This document shows, piece by piece, positions 6,515 to 15,692 of a stretch of DNA of 18,057 nt. Position numbers and translations under genes: made by a program. Source of the stretch: JBCCFK01 sp965262315 (GTDB lineage Bacteria > Actinomycetota > Acidimicrobiia > Acidimicrobiales > UBA8592). The stretch covers positions 1-18,057 of the forward strand of contig CBDHFJ010000175.1 of the NCBI GenBank assembly GCA_965262315.1, given 5' to 3'. How positions within the stretch are numbered: the first letter of the stretch is position 1; each line of letters opens with the position of its first letter. Under the pieces are notes generated by a model. The model was not told the origin of the DNA, searched no databases, and saw only the letters and a program-made list of their open reading frames with translations.

Positions 6515-6531
6515 ACCCAGGAGGAAGTCGC

Positions 6532-7935
6532 GTGACAAACGCGAACCAGCTATGGGACGTCTGTGCCCAGTCAATTCGAGAACAGGTGTCCGACGGCGTC
6601 TGGAACAGCACGTTCAAGGAGGCCCGTCCGCACGGGATGATCGAGCATGAACTCGTGCTCACCGTGCCCAGCCAGTGGGTGAAGGAGCGTATCGAAGGTC
6701 GCTACCACCAACTCGTCCTCGAGGCCCTCGCGGAGGCAAGCACCTCACCGGTGCAGATGATCATCGAAGTCGAGACCGATGGCCACGACGTGGACATCGA
6801 CCTGACCGCGATCGACCAGCATCTCGGCCCGGACGCGGTCGTGGTCGACATCAGCGACGACACTGCATCGGCCGGTGGGGTGGCGGTGGCAGAGGCGTCG
6901 GCCGATGCCAGCCCGACCAACGAGCGGTACACCTTCGAGAGTTTCGTGACCGGCACCTCGAACCGGTTCGCGCACGCCGCGGCACTCTCGGTCGCCGAGC
7001 GGCCGAGTCGGTCGTACAACCCGCTGTTCATCCACGGCGACGCCGGTCTGGGCAAGACCCATCTGCTCCAGGCCATCGGCAGCTACATCCACGACAACTA
7101 CCCGGACTTCACCACTCGCTACGTCTCCACCGAGGCCTTCCTCAACGAGTTCGTCGAGGCCATCCGCACCAACAACCGCGCCGAGTTCAAACGCCGCTAC
7201 CGCGAGGTCGACGTGCTGTTGGTCGACGACATCCAGTTCCTCGAGGGCAAGGAAGGTCTCCAGGAAGAGTTCTTCCACACCTTCAACACCCTGTATCAGG
7301 CCAACAAGCAGATCGTGCTCTCGTCGGACCGACCGCCCGACGCCATCTCCACGCTCGAGGATCGCCTCCGCAGTCGGTTCAAGATGGGCCTGATCACCGA
7401 CATCCAGCCGCCCGATCTCGAGACCCGCCTCGCCATCCTCCGCAAGAAGGCCGAACGCGAGACCCAGCCGGTGCCGCCCGACGTGCTCGAGTACATCGCC
7501 AGCAACGTCAAGGACAACATCCGCGAACTCGAGGGCGCGCTCATCCGGGTCGCCGCGTTCGCCAACCTCAACGACCTGCCGCTGTCGGTCGAGGTCGCCA
7601 CCGAGATCCTGCGCGACCTCGTCTCCACCCGACAGCCCCGGCCGATCACCCCCGACCTGATCATCGACACCACCGCGGAGATGTTCGGATTCACCAAGGA
7701 GGAGATCATCGGGCAACGACGGCACCGCCCGCTGGTGACGGCTCGCCAGATCGCCATGTACGTGTTCCGAGAGCTGACCGATCTCAGCTATCCGGCCATC
7801 GCCCGCGAGTTCGGCGGCCGCGATCACACCACCGTCATCCACGCCGTCGACAAGATCGGCGCCCTCATGAAGGACCGCCGACAGATCTACGACCAGGTCA
7901 CCGACCTGACGCAGGCCATCCGCAACGGTGGATGA
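6532..7935 (+). CDS. dnaA: DnaA, chromosomal replication initiator
   Basis: DnaA binds DnaA boxes and, with ATP, oligomerises to open the origin and recruit the helicase. The 467-residue protein has domain I at about 1-75 (QLWDVC start, helicase-interaction region) and a short acidic domain II at about 76-130. The AAA+ domain III has Walker A GDAGLGKT at 169-176, Walker B VDVLLVDDIQF at 226-236 and RELEGALIR at 331-339. Domain IV has the DNA-binding signature IAREFGGRDHTTVIHA at 423-438. The start is GTG at 6532, because AGGAGGA lies 7 bases upstream and the family N-terminus begins here. The frame stays open to 6388, but that part is not DnaA-like. Domain II is much shorter than in Streptomyces. 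DnaA boxes lie on both sides, suggesting autoregulation. Confidence 0.98.
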   Translation: MTNANQLWDVCAQSIREQVSDGVWNSTFKEARPHGMIEHELVLTVPSQWVKERIEGRYHQLVLEALAEASTSPVQMIIEVETDGHDVDIDLTAIDQHLGPDAVVVDISDDTASAGGVAVAEASADASPTNERYTFESFVTGTSNRFAHAAALSVAERPSRSYNPLFIHGDAGLGKTHLLQAIGSYIHDNYPDFTTRYVSTEAFLNEFVEAIRTNNRAEFKRRYREVDVLLVDDIQFLEGKEGLQEEFFHTFNTLYQANKQIVLSSDRPPDAISTLEDRLRSRFKMGLITDIQPPDLETRLAILRKKAERETQPVPPDVLEYIASNVKDNIRELEGALIRVAAFANLNDLPLSVEVATEILRDLVSTRQPRPITPDLIIDTTAEMFGFTKEEIIGQRRHRPLVTARQIAMYVFRELTDLSYPAIAREFGGRDHTTVIHAVDKIGALMKDRRQIYDQVTDLTQAIRNGG

Positions 7936-8249
7936 CACTGGGGATCACTCTGGGGACACCCGGTGGGTGACGCCGTGGACCACCAGTGGAAAGCTCACCG
8001 TCATCCACTGACGCCCGCTGCGCCGCCTCCGTTGTTCCCAATCCGTCAACACCGGCTCCACACCCTCCACCCCTGGTCTGACCAGGCGAAATAGGGTGTT
8101 GCCCACAAATCCACACACCTACTACCACCACTACCTCTATTCATGCATTCCCCAGATGTGGAAGAGGCAGCGATGGGGACGGCGTGCGGCAGACGCCCCA
8201 GTGGCGGCCTTCCCTCTCTCCGAGTTCTGACCAGAAAGCGATACCAACC
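7936..8249. promoter_or_regulatory. dnaA-dnaN intergenic region: probable oriC unwinding region
   Basis: This 314-base gap has no gene. DnaA-box-like sequences are at 8001-8009 (TCATCCACT), 8099-8107 (TTGCCCACA), 8107-8115 (AAATCCACA) and, on the minus strand, 8157-8165 (TCTTCCACA). A run of trinucleotides (8119-8139) follows the tandem boxes directly. A small hairpin, CCTGGT with ACCAGG, lies at 8072-8086. In actinobacteria this gap is the usual site of oriC. Confidence 0.8.
8099..8139 (+). promoter_or_regulatory. candidate basal unwinding element: tandem DnaA boxes plus DnaA-trios
   Basis: Two DnaA boxes in the same direction (8099-8107 and 8107-8115) are followed after 3 bases by CTA CTA CCA CCA CTA CCT CTA (8119-8139). 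The complement reads 3'-GAT GAT GGT GGT GAT GGA GAT-5', which matches the DnaA-trio pattern described for Bacillus subtilis, where DnaA is handed onto one strand. The sequence downstream (8137-8150) is only modestly AT-rich. Confidence 0.65.
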
Positions 8250-9344
8250 GTGAAGTTCCGATGCGAGCGTGAGGTGCTTGTCGATGCCCTCAACACGGCC
8301 GGCCGAGCCGTGTCGAGCCGAGGTGGGAGCCTGCCCGTCCTTGCCGGGCTGCGACTCGAGCTCAACGGCGACACCCTCGTGATCACCGGCAGCGATCTCG
8401 ATCTGACCATCACCGTGTCGCTCGAGGTCGCCGGCAACGAGGACGGCGTGGCCGTGGTGCCCGCCAAGCTGCTGTCCGATGTGGTGCGGGCGGTCGAGCC
8501 CGGTGCGGTCGATCTCGCCATCGAGGGCGGTGACGCACAGATCAGTGCTGGTCGCTCGCAGTTCTCGCTGCGGACGATCCCCGCCGACGAGTACCCGCAG
8601 CTCACCGATGTCGATGGCGACGGGGTGCAACTCGATGCGGCGGCACTGGCCGAGGCACTCCGGCAGGTCGTACCCGCGGCATCGTCGGACGATTCCCGGC
8701 CGATCCTGACCGGTGTGCTCATGGCCGCCGAGAGCGAGGGTCTTCGCCTGGTGGCCACCGACTCGTATCGTCTGTCGGTCCGCGATCTGACCGGCACATC
8801 GGTGCTCGAGGGCGAGCAGAGCATCCTGGTCCCGTCTCGTGCCCTCACCGAGCTGACGCGCCTGCTCAGTGGTGACGACGGGGTGGTGCTCCACCTCGGC
8901 GAGCGGGACGCACAGTTCGCGGTCGGGTCCACCCGGGTCACCACTCGCCTCATCGAAGGCGACTTCCCGAACTACCGAGGCCTGATCCCCGACAGCAATC
9001 CGAACAAGCTCACGGTCAGCCGCTCCGCGTTGCTCGACGCGGTGCGCCGGGTGCGCCTGCTCGCGCAGGAGGCCACCCCGGTGCGGCTCGCGATGTCTGC
9101 TGACGGGCTGGAGCTCGTGGCCATGACCCAGGACGTCGGTCAAGCGCACGAGTCGGTCGACGCGCAGTACGACGGCGACGAGCTGACCGTGGCGTTCAAC
9201 GCCGACTACCTGTCGGTGGGTCTCGATGTGGCGCCGGGCGACGAGATCACGCTCGAGACCGTCGACGCGCTCAAGCCGGCGTTGCTCCGCTCAGCCGAGC
9301 ACCCCGAGTTCCTGTACCTGCTGATGCCTGTGCGCGTCTCCTGA
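8250..9344 (+). CDS. dnaN: DnaN, DNA polymerase III beta sliding clamp
   Basis: DnaN is the ring-shaped processivity clamp of the replicative polymerase. The 364-residue protein matches the three-domain clamp fold in length. It starts MKFRCEREVLVDAL and contains LPVLAGLRLEL, a mid-region RPILTGVLM block and VATDSYRLSVRDL, and ends in the characteristic YLLMPVRVS. The start is GTG at 8250, where the family N-terminus begins. An in-frame ATG at 8184 would add 22 unlike residues. No strong Shine-Dalgarno is visible. recF follows 22 bases after the stop. Confidence 0.97.
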   Translation: MKFRCEREVLVDALNTAGRAVSSRGGSLPVLAGLRLELNGDTLVITGSDLDLTITVSLEVAGNEDGVAVVPAKLLSDVVRAVEPGAVDLAIEGGDAQISAGRSQFSLRTIPADEYPQLTDVDGDGVQLDAAALAEALRQVVPAASSDDSRPILTGVLMAAESEGLRLVATDSYRLSVRDLTGTSVLEGEQSILVPSRALTELTRLLSGDDGVVLHLGERDAQFAVGSTRVTTRLIEGDFPNYRGLIPDSNPNKLTVSRSALLDAVRRVRLLAQEATPVRLAMSADGLELVAMTQDVGQAHESVDAQYDGDELTVAFNADYLSVGLDVAPGDEITLETVDALKPALLRSAEHPEFLYLLMPVRVS

Positions 9345-9366
9345 CGCGGCGCGCGCCGGACCCCAC

Positions 9367-10449
9367 ATGGCCGTCCTGCGTCGACTCTGGCTGACCGACT
9401 TCAGGAACTACATCGACCTCGACCTGGCGTTCGACCGCGGCCGCGTGGTCCTGAGTGGCTCGAACGGCCAGGGCAAGTCGAACGTGCTCGAGGCCATCGC
9501 CTACCTGGGCACGCTCGGATCGTTCCGCGGCGCGCCGCCCGAGGCGCTCATCCGCGCGGACGCGGAGCAGGCGGTGGTGCGCGCCGAGGTACAGGCCGAG
9601 GAGCGCGAGCTGCTGATCGAAGCCACGCTTGTGCGTGGCCGAGCCAATCGCATCCAGGTCAACAAGCAGAAGCTCGGGAGGACGCGGGATCTGCTCGGTC
9701 TGATGCCGAGCACCGTGTTCGGGCCCGACGACCTCGAGCTGGTCAAGGCCGGACCAGGTGTGCGTCGCAAGTTCCTGGACGATCTCCTGGTGCAGCTGCA
9801 CCCGCGCAACGACAAGATCCGCAGTGACGTGGACAAGATCCTCAAGCAGCGCAACTCGCTGTTGAAGTCGGCCGGGGGTCGGGTGTCGCCCGAGGTCGAG
9901 TCGACGCTGATGGTGTGGAACCACAAGCTCGCGGAGGCCGGCGAGGCGCTGGGCCGCGCGCGCCAGGACCTCGTGGCGAAGCTGGCGCCCCGCGTGAACG
10001 AGGCGTACGCGGCGCTGGCGGGCGAGGGTCACCCCGTGGCGCTCAGCTACGAGCCGGAGTGGCTGGCGCGGGGCCTGCTCGCGGAGCTCGAGGCGGCGGC
10101 GAAGGACGAGCTGCGCCGGGGCACGACCCTCGTGGGGCCCCACCGTGACGAGCTCGGCGTGTGGTTGTCGTCGATGCCGGCGCGGTCGCACGCGTCGCAG
10201 GGCGAGCAGCGCACCCTCGCGCTCGCGTTGCGCATCGCGGGTCACCACGAGCTGCACGCGGCCACCGGCACGAGTCCGCTGCTGTTGCTCGACGATGTCT
10301 TCTCCGAGCTCGACGAACACCGCGCCCACTCGCTCCTGTCGTTACTCGTCGCCGACCAGACCTTCGTCACCACCGCCGCGCCGACCCCACCCGTCGACGG
10401 AGAGATCCAACACCTCCGCGTCGCCGGCGGCGCGATCTCGTCCGCGTGA
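9367..10449 (+). CDS. recF: RecF, DNA repair and recombination ATPase
   Basis: RecF, an SMC-like ATPase, acts with RecO and RecR to load RecA at gapped DNA. The 360-residue protein has the LTDFRNY start motif, Walker A GSNGQGKSN at 31-39, the ABC signature SQGEQR at 277-282 and Walker B LLLLDDVFSELD at 305-316. The ATG at 9367 gives the family N-terminus, though no clear Shine-Dalgarno is present, so coupling to dnaN is likely. Its stop is only 7 bases from the stop of the converging minus-strand cyclase gene, and I see no terminator between them. Confidence 0.96.
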   Translation: MAVLRRLWLTDFRNYIDLDLAFDRGRVVLSGSNGQGKSNVLEAIAYLGTLGSFRGAPPEALIRADAEQAVVRAEVQAEERELLIEATLVRGRANRIQVNKQKLGRTRDLLGLMPSTVFGPDDLELVKAGPGVRRKFLDDLLVQLHPRNDKIRSDVDKILKQRNSLLKSAGGRVSPEVESTLMVWNHKLAEAGEALGRARQDLVAKLAPRVNEAYAALAGEGHPVALSYEPEWLARGLLAELEAAAKDELRRGTTLVGPHRDELGVWLSSMPARSHASQGEQRTLALALRIAGHHELHAATGTSPLLLLDDVFSELDEHRAHSLLSLLVADQTFVTTAAPTPPVDGEIQHLRVAGGAISSA

Positions 10450-10456
10450 GGTTCTC

Positions 10457-13082
10457 CTACCAGCCGCGGCGGGTGATCTCCTCGGCGAGGGTTCTCTTGG
10501 GGAGTTCGACCAGCCAGTCGGGGTCGCCGATGTGGTCGCGGTAGGTCTGTTCGAGTGCGTCCGCCTCGCCGAGTCGGCGGGCCACTTCCTGTGCCACTCC
10601 GGTGGAGTAGGGCGATCGGGGAGACCCGGTGGCGAAGACGAGTTCGCGCGCCCGCTCCGTGTCGCCCTCGGCCAGGCACAAGATCGCGACCAGAGCGACG
10701 GCGTCATTTGCTTCTAGCGCCATACGCCCGGTCGCGGCGGTCCGGGCGAAGTCGGCAATGGCGGAGCTGGCGGTCTCGACCGAGCCCAGCCCGAGTTCGG
10801 CAAGTGCCGACCAGAACGCGACCGTGCTCTTTGCGAGCGTCTCGTTTGCGAAGACGTGGTCGATGTCGACGTTTTCCGTGGCGTGGCGCCGGGCCGCTGT
10901 GTAGTCACCTTCCAGCCACGCACAGCATGCAAGCGTCCAGTCCAGGCCGAGGCGCATGAAGGTGCCCATCCCGTATCGATCGGGGTCCGACAGGCCCTCG
11001 GCGGCACAGCGGCGTGCGGCTTCCGCGTCGCCTTGCTGGAGCAGCACCCATGCTCGTTGTCCATAGACCTCGCAGGTGTCCGGAAGGCCAGCGGCCCGCA
11101 GGGCCGCCGACGCGCGGTCGATCCGCGCCAGGGCTCGCTCAGGATCATGCCGCGACAGCGTCAGTGCGCTCGAACAGTGTCCAGCGGCAGCGATCATCGG
11201 GTCGTCGCTTTCGATCATTCGCCTCGTGGAATCGAGCCAGCCGGGCCAGTCGGCGATCAACATCTGGTGGTAGCGCCGACTCCAGTCCATGATGACGCGC
11301 TTCAGCGGGTCCGAAATCCGAGCCTGGCAGCGCGCCAGTCGAGCGAGGGTGCCGACGGAATCCCCGCATACGAGGAAGGCGTCAGCCATCCCGACGTAGA
11401 GGTCTGCCGCGTCCTCCCAGCGACCGTTTGCCTCCGCCCAGTCGCCTGCGGACAGACCGTTTGCAGTCTCGATGGCGGTCCTCGACAGGTCGCTGAGATT
11501 GAAGTCAGCGGGGTGATCGTTCGGGAAGACGGATCGGCAGAACTCAAGGTGACGATCGCGAACCTCGGCAGCGATGCCGAGATCGACGAGGCGATCCTCG
11601 GCGTATGCCTTCAGGGTTTCGAGGAGGCGAAAGCGTCCGGCGCCGACCCGCGCGACGAGCGAACGGGCCATGAGGTCCTCGACCAGATCTGCAGCCTCGG
11701 CCCGTGACACGTCACCCACGTGTGCAGCTGCGTCCAGGGTGAATCCGCCCACGAAGACGCCGAGTGATGCGAAGAACTGCTGCTCGTCGGGTTCCAGGAG
11801 GTCGTAGCTCCAATCGATGGTGGCCTCGAGCGTGCGCGTCCGCTGTCGCCGTCGCCCGCCGGACAGCAGGGCGAATCGGTCGTCCAGGCCCCCGAGCAAC
11901 CCCTCCAGTCCGAAGACCGGAGCTCGGGCTGCGGCCAACTCGATCGCGAGGGGTAGGCCGTCGAGGCGACCGCAGATCTCCTGGATGACCTGGAGCTCGT
12001 CGGTGGTCGCGACGAACGCGGAGTCCGCTGCTTGCGCGCGGGCGACGAAGAGCTCCACCGCGGGCGAGTCGCTCTCATCGAGAGCCAGGCCAGGGAGTTG
12101 ATGGACTTGTTCGCCGTCGATGTCGAGCCACTCGCGGCTCGTCGCGAGCAGCCTCGCCTCACCTGGGGTCGCCAGTAGTCGCGATGCGAGGTCGACGCAG
12201 GCGTCGATGACGTGTTCGCAATTGTCGAGAATGACGAGCATCGATTGCGGTGCGATGAAGTCGGCCAGTTCCGCGAACGGTTGGGTGGTGTTGAGGTCGA
12301 GGCCAACTGCCTTCGAGACCTTCGCCGCGACGTGCTCGTCGTCGAGGGCTTCGGTGAGGTCGACGAACCACACGCCTGCCGGGTAGCTCGCCAGCGAGTG
12401 CCCTCCGGCCTCGAGGGCCAGACGCGTCTTGCCGACGCCGCCCACCGCCGCGATGGTCACCAGCCGATGGGTGACGAGCGAGGCAAGCACGGCTTCGAGG
12501 TCGGCTTCCGCGGCCGAGCAGCTCGGTCGGCGTCGCCGGCAGGTTGGTCCTGCCCTGCAGCGCTCGCAGGGGTGGGTGGTCGATCTCACCGAGTTGCCAC
12601 AGCTCCACTGGCTCGGCGATGTCCTTCAGCTCGTGGGCACCGAGCGGCCGTGCTTCGATGCCTGCGGCGATCCGCACTGCGGCGGTGAGGAGAACCTGGC
12701 CGCCGTGGCCTGCCGACTCGACTCGTGCAGCCATGTTGACGACCGGTCCGAAGTAGTCGCCGCCTCGTTCCTCGGACTCACCGAGATGGAGGCCCATCCG
12801 CACGCGGAGTTCGGGGCCCGGCCACGAGGCACCGGCGAGAGCGAGCTGTGCGGTCTCGGCCGCGAGCACGGCGTCGCTCGCCCGGGCGAACGAGGCGGCG
12901 AACGCGTCGCCGGCCGTGTTGAAGACGTACCCGCTGTTCCGCTCAATAGCGTCGCGCACCAGTTGGTCGTGGAGCTGCAGGCTCGACGACATCGACGGGG
13001 GATCGGCGGCCCACAGCCGCGTCGACCCCTCGACATCGGTGAACAGGAACGTCACCGTCCCGCTTGGTCGCTCTCCCGCCAC
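10457..13082 (-). CDS. class III adenylate/guanylate cyclase fused to a STAND (NB-ARC-like) ATPase, apparent frameshift at 12508-12509
   Basis: This looks like a signalling protein that makes a cyclic nucleotide under control of an ATPase switch. The first part has the cyclase core: FTDVEGST with metal-binding Asp16, AGDAFAASF with Asp59, and VNMAARVESAGHGGQ with Asn116 and Arg120. After the linker TNLPATPTELLGR (to residue 191) the frame breaks at a CC pair. Removing one base restores a single 874-residue protein. The second part has Walker A VGGVGKT (about 213-219), LVILDNCEH (about 282-290), GLPLAIELAAAR (about 375) and a helical C-terminal half that may hold TPR-like repeats. No C-terminal LuxR-type helix-turn-helix is evident. 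The start is GTG at 13082, just before GTVTFLFTD. Transcription runs against the surrounding genes. It may be a true pseudogene or carry a sequence error. The signal and target are unknown. Confidence 0.85.
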
Positions 13083-13115
13083 GCAGGCATTGTCGCACCT
13101 GCCGGGTGACCGCCG

Positions 13116-13176
13116 CCGACAAGGATCTGTGAACACGTTGCGGTCGCACGCAAACCGTTCACAGATCCTCTGTCGG
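13116..13176. repeat. long interrupted inverted repeat between the cyclase gene and dciA
   Basis: The left arm CCGACAAGGATCTGTGAAC (13116-13134) pairs with the right arm GTTCACAGATCCTCTGTCGG (13157-13176), with a single bulged base. Further in, TTGCG (13138-13142) pairs with CGCAA (13149-13153) across a 6-base loop. Together this makes about 24 pairs in the 116-base gap between the divergent starts. It could be a shared operator, a recombination or insertion scar, or a structured RNA. Confidence 0.75.
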
Positions 13177-13186
13177 TCGTGGTCGG

Positions 13187-13192
13187 TAGGGT
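13187..13192 (+). promoter_or_regulatory. candidate leaderless -10 element for dciA
   Basis: TAGGGT fits the actinobacterial TANNNT -10 pattern and ends 6 bases before the dciA ATG. Transcription would therefore start at or next to the start codon. No Shine-Dalgarno is visible. The -35 region would fall at or just after the right arm of the inverted repeat. Confidence 0.4.
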
Positions 13193-13198
13193 GCACGC

Positions 13199-13525
13199 AT
13201 GCCATGGGAGCCGTTGCCGGGGGCGAAGGAGCGGGAGCCCGAACGCGTCGCGGTGCCGCTGGATCAGCTGATGGACCGGCTGGCGGGTACGTCGGTGTCG
13301 GCGATCGAGGTGATCATGGACCGGTGGCCCGACATTGTCGGCGACGCGATCGCGGGTGTCAGCGCGCCGGTGAAGCTCGCTGACGGGACGCTCAGTGTGC
13401 GTGTGGAAGCGGCCGAGTTGGCCGGCGAACTTCGCTGGCTGGAGCCGACGATCGTCGAGCGGGTACGGGATCTCGCAGATGGTACGGAGCTCGCCGCGGT
13501 GCGTGTGGTGACACGACCACGCTGA
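13199..13525 (+). CDS. dciA: DciA (DUF721 family), predicted replicative helicase loader
   Basis: DUF721 proteins (DciA) load or assist the DnaB helicase in bacteria lacking DnaC or DnaI; the mycobacterial Rv0004 homologue lies between recF and gyrB. The 108-residue product has the family core: VPLDQLMDRL, then MDRWPDIVGDAIAGVSAPVKLADGTLSVRVEAAELAGELRWLEPTIVERV. It is shorter than the mycobacterial protein (about 190 residues), consisting of little more than the KH-like domain. The start is ATG at 13199. Here it is separated from recF by the inserted cyclase gene, so it needs its own promoter. A probable one gives a leaderless transcript. Confidence 0.85.
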   Translation: MPWEPLPGAKEREPERVAVPLDQLMDRLAGTSVSAIEVIMDRWPDIVGDAIAGVSAPVKLADGTLSVRVEAAELAGELRWLEPTIVERVRDLADGTELAAVRVVTRPR

Positions 13526-13534
13526 GTGGTTTTT
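13516..13534 (+). terminator. weak candidate intrinsic terminator at the end of dciA
   Basis: ACCAC (13516-13520) and GTGGT (13526-13530) form a 5-base stem around a loop containing the dciA stop codon, followed by a run of T to 13534. The stem is short, so termination may be partial. Confidence 0.4.
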
Positions 13535-13548
13535 CGAGGGATCAGCCT

Positions 13549-13557
13549 TGTGGACAA
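13549..13557 (-). promoter_or_regulatory. perfect actinobacterial-type DnaA box upstream of gyrB
   Basis: TGTGGACAA on the plus strand is TTGTCCACA on the minus strand, an exact match to the actinobacterial DnaA-box consensus. It lies about 35 bases upstream of the gyrB promoter candidate. It is the best-matching box I found in the window, yet lies outside the origin gaps. Confidence 0.6.
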
Positions 13558-13591
13558 ACTCCTCACCATGACCGGTGATGTCACCACTCGC

Positions 13592-13615
13592 TGGTACAAT
13601 CACATGCACGTGATT
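13592..13615 (+). promoter_or_regulatory. candidate gyrB promoter (extended -10) with overlapping palindrome
   Basis: TGG-TACAAT (13592-13600) is an extended -10 element. An 18-base palindrome, AATCACATGCACGTGATT (13598-13615), has 8 of 9 base pairs matched. It overlaps the end of the -10 and the expected start near 13607, the position of a repressor operator. The leader before gyrB would be about 145 bases. Confidence 0.5.
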
Positions 13616-13751
13616 TCGGGGGTCTCACCAGCCTTTTCGCCCTGAATCCGGCTGGCTGCCGGAGCCGCGGCGGACCTTGGCTCGAACCCCCCGCAGAACA
13701 CCGTCGGTCGAACCCATCGATCGGCATCTCCGAGTGGTGAAAGGTCGCTGC

Positions 13752-15683
<1,932 letters not shown>

Positions 15684-15692
15684 GGGAGACAC

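Larger units (their letters stand above)
5871..6531. promoter_or_regulatory. rpmH-dnaA intergenic region: divergent promoters and DnaA-box arrays
   Basis: This 661-base gap between the divergent rpmH and dnaA genes has no convincing gene. The half next to rpmH (5871-6130) shows only GC-rich leader sequence and one 16-base palindrome (6010-6025). The half next to dnaA (6180-6515) is noticeably richer in A and T and carries about nine DnaA-box-like sequences in two arrays, entered separately. It may act as one half of a bipartite origin, as a dnaA autoregulatory region, or both. Confidence 0.8.

Noticed and set aside
6745..7938. 397-codon minus-strand open frame opposite dnaA
   Set aside because: It is fully antisense to a certain dnaA and rich in Asp, Gly, Val and Glu as expected from complementing GC-rich codons.
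8046..10329. long minus-strand open frames opposite dnaN and recF
   Set aside because: They are shadows of two secure genes, with no recognisable domain or ribosome-binding site.
10450..13198. cyclase gene region as an insertion sequence or transposon
   Set aside because: No transposase, no terminal inverted repeat at the recF side and no target duplication were seen by eye. The inverted repeat lies only on the dciA side.
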